NCBI GenBank assembly: GCA_022828595.1
Contig: JAKGHH010000002.1
Coordinates: 104,901,254 to 104,965,253, forward strand
Length of the DNA: 64,000 bases
Source of the DNA: Nelumbo lutea
Lineage: Eukaryota > Streptophyta > Magnoliopsida > Proteales > Nelumbonaceae
Direction: 5' to 3'
Within the stretch, counting starts at the first letter, position 1. Every line of letters begins with the position of its first letter. A program made the translations under genes and the position numbers. The notes below the pieces were generated by a model. That model saw only the letters and a list, made by a program, of their open reading frames with translations, was not told the DNA's origin and did not search any database. Of this stretch, positions 56,939-64,000 are shown in pieces.

Positions 56939-57369
56939 CAGGACTGGTGGGAATGGGGGACTCTATGAGGGCAGAAATACTAGCTGCAGTACAAGGAATC
57001 CAGATCACTAACCAGCTTGGGGTGGAGCATCTCCTAGTTGAAGGGGACTCTCAGGTGGTAACAAGGTGGCTGCTAAACCCGGATGCTACCATTTGGGGCT
57101 ACAAAGACCTCATCAAAAAAGTAAAGTGGTTAACTAGGAATATGAGATTTGAGGTAAAATGGTAAGTAGGTCAGCTAATACTATGGCTGGTTCTCTGGCT
57201 AAACAGGGGGTATCCAGAGAGGTCCTTTTTTGTGCTATTTTGTAAGTTGTTATAATATAGTGGAAGCTGTACTTAACTAAATAGGAGAGGTTGCATCTCG
57301 TGCCTCTCCTTGGGACATTGTACTATTCTCCTCTGCTGATTAATAAATTTCATTCATTTATAAAAAAAG
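56939..57369 (+). mobile_element. 5'-truncated LINE copy inside the L1, opposite strand
   Basis: Target duplication AGAAAATTCTACTGTTCCTT at 56919-56938 and, with one change, 57370-57389. It encodes RNase H: MGDSMRAEILAAVQGIQI, HLLVEGDSQVVTRWL, SLAKQGVSREVLF after a frameshift. The tail TTCATTTATAAAAAAA is at its right end. Confidence 0.9.
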
Positions 57370-60300
57370 AGAAAATTCTACTATTCCTTTCTGCCCAAAT
57401 GGACCACAAGACAGCAGCAGGGATTGTCTTCCACATCAGCTTCCCTTTCTTACGTAGACCTATTGAACTCCAGCTACAAAGGTGCTCCTTAACCGATCTA
57501 GGCATGACCCAATTGAGAGGAGAACGGACAGTGAAGACACAAATGATCTGTAGATTCTGTAGCAGACCCACAAAGAACACAAGCTGAATCCAGAATTTGA
57601 ATGCCCCTCCTCAACAGATTGGACCTGGAAAGGCATTTGTCAAGGGCCATCATCCAAACCAGAAAATTGGATTTAGAGGGGCTTATAGGATTTCATATCT
57701 GTGTAGCTGGGAAATCAGTGGGCCCCATACTGCATAACTTAGAAGCCATGGAGTTCACAGAAAAAACTCCATCCGGCTTCCATTTCCAGCACCATTTATC
57801 ATCCTTGAGCACATTTATCTTCTGCTTATGAAGAAGAACCATCAGCTCCAAGAACTCTTCCAACTCCCAATCAAACAGATTCCTCCTTAAGAGGAGGGAC
57901 CATGACACAGAATCCTCATGCAAACAGAAGTACTCAGCCACAGTTGCATCTTGGTTAGCGGCACACCTAAAAAGGAGAGGAAAGGAGACAGCAAGATGGC
58001 CATCCGAACACCAAGTATCCTTCCAAAATTTTGTTCTACCCCCTTGACCAACATTCATTGAAATCCCATCCCAAAAGATAGAATAGTTCTTCATGATGCC
58101 TTTCCAAAGAGAGTTGCCCCAATTTGGAGAAGGATATCTAGTTCTCTAGTTTCCCCACTCCACCCCATACTTGTCAGCAATAAGGGATCTCCACCAAGCA
58201 CTCCTCTCAGCCGAGAATCTCCAAATCCATTTACACAAAAGGGCAGTATTAAAAATTTTCAACTTCCTTATTCCTAATCCACCTTCAGCTTTAGGAAGAC
58301 AAACTTGGTCCCAATTAACTAGGTGATTCCTGCTCTCCTCCTTCCAACCCTTCCAAAGAAAATTCCTTTGAAGCTGCTCCAATCTTTTAGCTACTCTATT
58401 GGGGATAGGAAAAAGGGAAAGGAAATAAGTTGGCAAATTTGAAAGGGTACTTTTAATCAAGGTCACCTTTCCCCCAAAAGAAAGGTATTTAGCCTTCCAA
58501 GATGATAATTTCCTCTCCAATCTTTCAATGACTGGATCCCAAATTAAAGAAGATAGCCATTTAGCACCTAAAGGCAAACCCAAATATTTCACGGGAAGAA
58601 ATTCAGTCTTACAAGCCAACACCACAACACATTTCTCTAAGTTGCATACTTGCCCCACTGGAATGATTTGGCTTTTGTTCAAGTTAACTTTAATCCTAGA
58701 GTAGAAGATCAAGACTGCAATCAGCCTTGAACCCTAATAGATTTTAGGTTAAGAAAAGTAGAAGAAAAGTGAGAGGAAGGAGAAAAGAGAGAAGAGGAAC
58801 AGGAAAACACAAAGGTTTGAAAGAAGGGACAGATTCTAACACATCTGCCGCCGCCACTCTCTTAGTATTTATAGGTTTTATTCAGTACATAGAGAAAAGG
58901 ACAGATCTGCCCTTAGTACTTATATGACAAATAAAGTAAATAAAAACTGAAATAAATAACAACTAAAATAACAAACTGACCCCAACTGACACTACCATGA
59001 CTGAAACAAATAATTACACATACTGTCCTATGAACACAGTGGGGACCACAGCTGTGGTGCCCACATCAGTGTTCTCTACACCTAGAAACCACCTCAAACC
59101 AGATTAAGATTCCAAGAATAAGCTCCAATTGTGTAGGAGAAGCGTCCACAAAACACAGAGTATCATCTGCAAACTGGAGAATATTGACCTTTAACCCCTA
59201 CGGAGAGATAGCAAAGCCTTCCCAACTGCTAGCATCGGCTGCCTTCTTATAAAACAGGGTAAGGATTTCCATAACATAGATGAAGAGCAAAGGAGAAAGA
59301 GGATCACCCTGCCTCAGCCCCCTTGAACTCTCAAAGAAACCTACTGACTAACCATTAATCAATACTGAGAACTTAGGAGATGTTTTGCAAACTTTGATAT
59401 AGTTTCTCCATTTCTGTCCAAAATTCATATGTTGCAACACCAAATCAATGCACCTCCAGTTAACATGATCATAGGCCTTCTCAATGTCCAGTTTACAAAT
59501 TAAACCTGGAACCCCTTCTCTTCTTCTTGAGTGAATTAGTTCATTTGCAATGAGGACCGAGTCAAGCATCTGCCTCCCTGGGACAAAGGCACTTTGATTG
59601 TTTGAAATAACACTTCCTAACACCCCTTCATTCTCTCAGCAAGGACTTTAGTCAGGATCTTGTAAAAACTGTGAAGGAGACTAATTGGCCTGAAATCTTT
59701 TACATTAATAGCTCCTTCAATTTTTGGGATGAGAGTGATGAAAGTAGTATTTAGACTTCTTTGGAAAGAGGCATTAGCATGAAAAGCCTGAAAAACATTC
59801 ACAGGATCTTGCTTCACAGTATCCCAGCATTTAACATAGAACAGATTGGTAAGACCGTCCGGTCCAGGTGATTTATCAACCGCCAACATGGTAATAGCAG
59901 CTTTAATTTCCTCCTCCATGAAAGGCCTCTCAATGAATGATTTCTGATCTCCACTTAACTGCTTAAATGGAAGATTTCTGGGAAAAGGTCTGAAAGTCCA
60001 AGAATTTGTTTAGAGCTTTTTATAAAAATTAGTTGCCACCACCTTCATTTCAGCATCAGATTCCCCCACGCTTCCTTCCCACTCCAGCTTAGAGATAGCA
60101 GAGTCTCTCATTCTGGCATTTGCCATTTTATGAAAAAAGTGGGTATTTTTGTCCCCCTCTTTCAGCCACCTCACTTTAGCCCTCTGCCTCCACTTAATTT
60201 CATCTTCCACTGCCAATTTATCATACATTAGCTTTGCTTGGGTTCTCTTAAGCCTGCTTTCCTCGGAGAGAGGGCCAACCTCTTCTGCTGAATCAATTTC

Positions 60301-61236
60301 CTCAATAATACTCAGAAGGGCTCTCTTTTCTGTTTTTGACTTCAAGTTATTTTTCTTCTTCTAGATTTTTAGCTTATCTTATTTGCACCAAGTTTTCTTG
60401 CTAAAATGTAAGAACAAGTAGCTTCCACCTGCAACTCTCTCCACACAGCCGTCAATAATTGATTGAAATTCACATCTTCAAACCAGGAATTCTTCATCTT
60501 GAACGGGGCTTTGACTTTGTCTTGAAAGCCACAAATCAACTGGATTGGACAGTGATCAGAAACTGGTCTAGGGAGAGCAATCTGCCTAAAATCAGGAAAA
60601 AGCTCCTCCCAGCTTGGGGAGACCAAGAATCTATCCAGTCTCACTAAGGTAGGAGTTTCTTGGTTATTCGTCTAGGTAAACCGACTACCTTGAAGAGGAA
60701 GATTCATCAGTTCAAAGCTGTTAATAAAGTTGGCAAACTGAAGCATCTCTCTAGATCTCCTACCTCTAGTATCCTTTTCTTCAACAAATAAAATAATGTT
60801 AAAATCACCTCCAATAACCCAAGGGAAAGACATATTACCCCTCACCCCGGCCAATTCCTCCTAAAACTCATCCCGACGACTCCTATCTGTAGGACCATAA
60901 ACATTTGTAACTTGACACCTTATCGTTAGGAAATTTCAGCACCAATGAGACTGAAAAGTTTCCAACATGAGAGGATATAAGACTGCAGATAGAGGGATCC
61001 CAAATAGTCAACAAACCCCCTGCACTGCCCACAGCCCTTTTTTCTTTCCATCTAACCTCACCCTCCCCCCAGATACTTCTAACAGTAGCAGCATCCATAT
61101 AATCCAATTTGGTTTCTTGAAGCAATATTATCTTCAAACCAGATTTCTTCAGAGATGCACACACCACTACACGTCTTCTTCCCGAACACAAACCTCTGGC
61201 ATTCCATGATAATATTTTCAAATCCATCTGAAACAC
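57350..61236 (-). pseudogene. L1 ORF2 (endonuclease, reverse transcriptase, zinc-binding region)
   Basis: Endonuclease 60369-61236: MDLKILSWNARGL, LLQETKL, IGGDFNIILF, SDHCPIQL. Reverse transcriptase 59098-59919: DKSPGPDGLT, FRPISLLHSFYKILTKVLAERM, NQSAFVPGRQMLD, LDIEKAYDHVNW, LQFADDTLCFVD. After a solo LTR it continues with VNLNKSQIIPVG, YLGLPLG, SWKAKYLSFGGKVTLIKS (58146-58712) and the zinc-binding region to 57350 (LWSIWAERNSRIF). Catalytic residues are present; about six frameshifts or stops kill it. The least decayed LINE here. Confidence 0.9.
58700..59080 (-). mobile_element. Solo LTR 2 (same family as 55681-56053, reversed)
   Basis: 381 bp with CCTAG at 58695-58699 and 59081-59085. In minus orientation it starts TGTAGAGAACACTG and ends TTCTACT. 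It interrupts the L1 reverse transcriptase just after the FADD box. Confidence 0.92.
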
Positions 61237-61623
61237 AAGAACAGAACAGAAAAACCCTCTTTGAACTTAAACTTTTTTTCCTCCTCACATCGTCCCCTCA
61301 TTGCTACCAGCCTTGTCGTTAAGCCCCCAAGTCAACCTCATCATCTCCCTGCTCCTCTTCAAAGTAGCTCCCCCTTTCTTAGCCGCGAATTTCCCTCTCT
61401 CCAAAAGGACCCTATGTTCAATCCCCTCCAGGAACTTATTTGTTTCATCCTCCATCCTCTCCATTGAAACTCCAAGAAACTTGCCTAATCCTAGAAGTTT
61501 AGACGAGACCCAAGAAGAAGACGCAGGGATATCAGACTACATACCTTCCTGTAGCAACAGGTTGGGGGTCTTTCCTCTAAAGTCTTTCATCTGGGCTGAG
61601 CTTCCATGTCTTTCGAGTCTCAC

Positions 61624-63310
61624 CTACTCTTTGCCTCCCCTCCTGGCCGCTTCTCTGGAGAAGATCCTTCCCCTATCTTCCCCTGGATCAGTGGACTCCA
61701 CCACCACAATAGGATCAGCTTCAACAATATTCTCTTCCATCCTTGCCAATGCTAGATCTTGTAATTCCAGGCTTGAATCCTCCATCAATGGGGAAGATAG
61801 CAAGCTCAAAGGGCTGAGAGGCTGACGAATTCCCTTTCGCGCACAATCCTTACCGTTAGGATCCACCCACTGAGAAAGTTGCTTTCGCCCATAATCCACG
61901 TCAATAGAGAGCTGATTGGATTGGGTGGGCTCCCTTTGGCCTGGGCTACTACCTTCATTTCTACGGAAAAGGGCCTTGGGCTCACTTAGCTTTCGGCCCA
62001 GGCCCATTTCTATACTTCTGCGGCTGGCCCCTGTTCAGACTTAAATGGTTTAGAGGGGCTTTCTGACCCCCTATTAAGGAATTCTGACCCCCTATTAAAT
62101 TGTCCTAACCCGAATAGGACTCGAGAATTGGACTCTGGCTCTTCTCTTTATGGCTGTTCGACGCCAAATTCGCCAAGGGAGCCATGTTCATTTCCACTAA
62201 GCACTCTTTAATGAAAATTTTCAAATCATTAATTCCCAACTCCCTCCCAAACCCTCCATCTTCTGTGGTTTGAACTCCAACTTCGATGCTAGTTCTGGAG
62301 GGTACATCCTGACCCTCCAAATCATCCAAGATCGGACGCTTCAGGTTCAAGCACGTTTTGTCTCCTTCACCTTCTTTGACCACGGGAAAGATTGCCGGTG
62401 AAACAAGATTAATTTGAACTTCATTACAATGATTCTGCTTTTGAGGAACTTCATCAACTTCTTCCAACACTAAAGTTTTTGAAGACTCTGAATCCACTCT
62501 CCCCTGCTTATGGACCTTTTCGTTCCCCCACTCTCCCCATTTTCATCTGTTCACTGTTGACAAGAGCTCAGGCCAAATTTGGATTGAGAACAAGACTTCC
62601 CCAGCCGCAACCTCCACCCTATTCGGAATGGATTCTCTCTTACGAACCTTCATTCTAACCCATTTGCAAGTTGCAACCTCTGAAGGGGAATCATCAATCT
62701 CAATAAAACCCCCACACACGTCTCCAATAGCTTTAATCACACTTGGGCACTAGAGAAGAAGGGGAAGACCAAAAACCCTAATCCAAATTGAATCCAAGCG
62801 ATCAGTATCAGAGCCGGATTTCAGGTAGAAACACCCCACACTCGCACCCCACCAATCCAGTAGAAGAGGATTCCTTTCCAGTTGCCACGACCCATTATGC
62901 AAGATCCAATCTGCTTCAGCTCTCAAGGGACAGTTGAACAAGAACAAATCATCTACCATTGTTTTCACTCTAGCTCCCCGCACCCCCCTCCACATTCTAG
63001 TCACCCAAGATTCCACCTCACTAGCTCCCACCCGCCACCGAAATCTCCCCACCAGACATTTACGCAGAAAATAGCTTCTACCGCCTGATTTTCTGTAACC
63101 ACCTCCAACTTATCTTCCATCACTCTCAGCTCCGATATGCCAAAATCCGGCCAAGCACCACCGCTGCCGCTTTATTGTAGGACACATTAGATATGCTCCT
63201 CACATCTCGCCCCCCTTTCCGAAACCAAGTCTTGGCTTCCCATCTCTGCTTCCCTCCAGGCGGAAACTTGGAAGAGGAACTATGAAACATCATAACAAGA
63301 AGTCTCAACT
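61624..63310 (-). pseudogene. L1 ORF1 (DUF4283-like gag)
   Basis: The segment 62750-63052 (WVTRMWRGVRGARV, LFLFNCPLRAEADWILHNGSW, LLLDWWGASVG) matches the DUF4283 domain of plant L1 ORF1. It continues at 62543-62740 with IGDVCGGFIEIDDSPSEV and KWVRMKVRKRE. Acidic/serine-rich tail sequence follows at 61624-62497. Frameshifts and stops break it into four pieces. No CCHC knuckle was seen. Confidence 0.75.
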
Positions 63311-63789
63311 CCTAGCAATCACCTCCTACTCCAACTCTAGAGAAAGCCGACACCCTTGTAATGCATCCCGCAGCCACCGGAGTTAGCAGTCACCGAACCC
63401 TCTCCACCATTCTCAGGTATTAACAACCAAGCAGCAACCGTCCCATGAATAATACTATTTTTAATATATTCTTAATTTATTTTGAATTTTTAAATTTGTT
63501 TGCATTTTTGCATTACATGTTATTATTATTATTTTTTTAAATTTTGCGCTTTGCCTTGCGCTTTGGATGCAAAATGGCCTTTGCGCCATTTTTGCCCCAT
63601 GTGCTTTGAAAACATTGAAAGTAGACTAAGATGGTTTGGTCACATGCATAGAAGACCACCAACAGCACCAGTAAAAAGAATTGGTCTATTGCATTTTGTA
63701 TGGGCTAGAAGGGCTAGGGCTAGACCGAAAAGGACATTGGTTGAAGTAGTTAGAAATGATTTTAACTGCTCATAGTTTAACAACATGAT

Positions 63790-64000
63790 GGATTGTTTTT
63801 GGGGCCAATTGGACAATGTGATTCAGTAAGGGCAGAGTTAATAGCTGCTGTTTTGGGTACAAAAAGGTAGGGAAATGGGAATCACAAGGTTGATTGTGGA
63901 AGGGGATTCAAAAATAATAATCGGGTGGCAGAAGAAAGGAGAAAGGGTTATTTGGCAATGCAGGAATCATCTCAGGCGGTTCAAGATGTTGTCAAGAACT
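63790..64000 (+). pseudogene. LINE RNase H, running off the window
   Basis: SVRAELIAAVLGTK, then after a one-base shift LIVEGDSKIIIGWQKKGERVIW. It continues past 64000. It begins where the RTE element ends, so it is a further insertion. Confidence 0.75.

Larger units (their letters stand above)
56689..63450 (-). mobile_element. Full-length L1-type LINE with 17-bp target duplication
   Basis: AATACTATTTTTAATAT flanks it at 56672-56688 and 63451-63467. The A-tail is at the left (TTTTTTTTT on the plus strand, 56689-56696). Taking out two nested insertions leaves about 5.9 kb, the length of a complete plant L1. Domain order on the minus strand is ORF1, endonuclease, reverse transcriptase, zinc-binding region. 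RNase H is absent: the frame after WAERNSRIF ends soon after KSLDDVIQRAVGKLIS. Confidence 0.93.
56464..63616. mobile_element. Mutator-like MITE, itself split by an L1
   Basis: The duplicated target GAAAGTAGAC is at 56454-56463 and 63617-63626. The ends ATTGATTTAAAAGGTGTG and, reverse-complemented, AATGTTTTCAAAGCACAT are loosely inverted. Without the L1 it is about 370 bp (56464-56688 plus 63468-63616). The 9-10 bp duplication suggests Mutator; the terminal repeats are too worn to prove it. Confidence 0.65.
55200..63775 (+). pseudogene. RTE-clade LINE, split by two insertions
   Basis: Reverse transcriptase 55200-55675: LEKKGVPIGYINLIKDMHVG, LHQGSALSSYLFAFVIDELTRHI and LFADDVVLID (catalytic box, about 55525). 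After a solo LTR it resumes at 56058 with WYLGSII-like, EDAAHRIRGGWAKWRGASEV and MSGKTRMDGVKNEV. It is cut at 56463 by a MITE and ends at 63617-63775: ESRLRWFGHMHRRPPTAPVKR, RARPKRTLVEVVRNDF. The parts align to a single RTE C-terminus once the insertions are removed, with few frameshifts. The 5' part is missing. Confidence 0.9.

Noticed and set aside
1..64000. CRISPR array or prokaryotic defence system
   Set aside because: Tandem repeats here have no unique spacers of constant length and the genes are plant-type; direct repeats belong to LTRs, minisatellites or target duplications.

Overview
This is nuclear DNA of a flowering plant. The evidence is spliced genes with plant-type products, plant LTR retrotransposons primed by initiator-methionine tRNA, L1- and RTE-type LINEs, Tourist-like and hAT-like MITEs, and low-GC spacer. 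The very long TE-filled introns suggest a woody or early-diverging lineage, but the sequence alone does not fix the species. No bacterial, organellar or CRISPR features were seen.

Two host genes are supported. On the minus strand, seven exons of a class-2-type lysophosphatidic acid acyltransferase (LPAT2-like) lie at 31833 to 11946. They encode 205 residues with the HX4D and EGTR catalytic motifs and clean GT/AG junctions throughout. Intron 2 is 14.8 kb because retrotransposons fill it. The C-terminal exons were not found and probably lie beyond the left edge. On the plus strand, exon 1 of an RBP45/47-type RNA-binding protein lies at 47959-48162. No later exon was found to position 64000, so its first intron would exceed 15.8 kb.

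Layout: 18-3485 is a deleted Ty1/Copia element with target duplication ATTAT. 3.5-11.9 kb is AT-rich spacer with a Tourist-like MITE and decayed LINEs. 11.9-31.8 kb is the LPAT gene. Its intron 2 holds Copia element C (16750-28934), which carries a 1.55-kb tandem duplication and a second Copia element B (19734-25107, target duplication ATAGC) nested in its reverse transcriptase, plus a LINE. 31.97-33.5 kb has two hAT-like elements, one abutting the LPAT TATA box. 33.9-38.0 kb is a LINE with a MITE in its endonuclease. 38323-39977 is a GC-rich solo LTR built largely of minisatellites. 43.1-45.8 kb is a 5'-truncated plus-strand Copia. 45.9-47.6 kb is LINE, foldback and hAT-MITE sequence in front of the RBP gene. 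49-64 kb is LINE fragments, hairpin-bearing tandem repeats and a deep nest of insertions.

The TE genes are nearly all broken by stops, frameshifts or deletions. The interest lies in how the insertions are layered (target duplications give the order), in what they did to the two host genes, and in several short repeat systems that known gene types do not explain.
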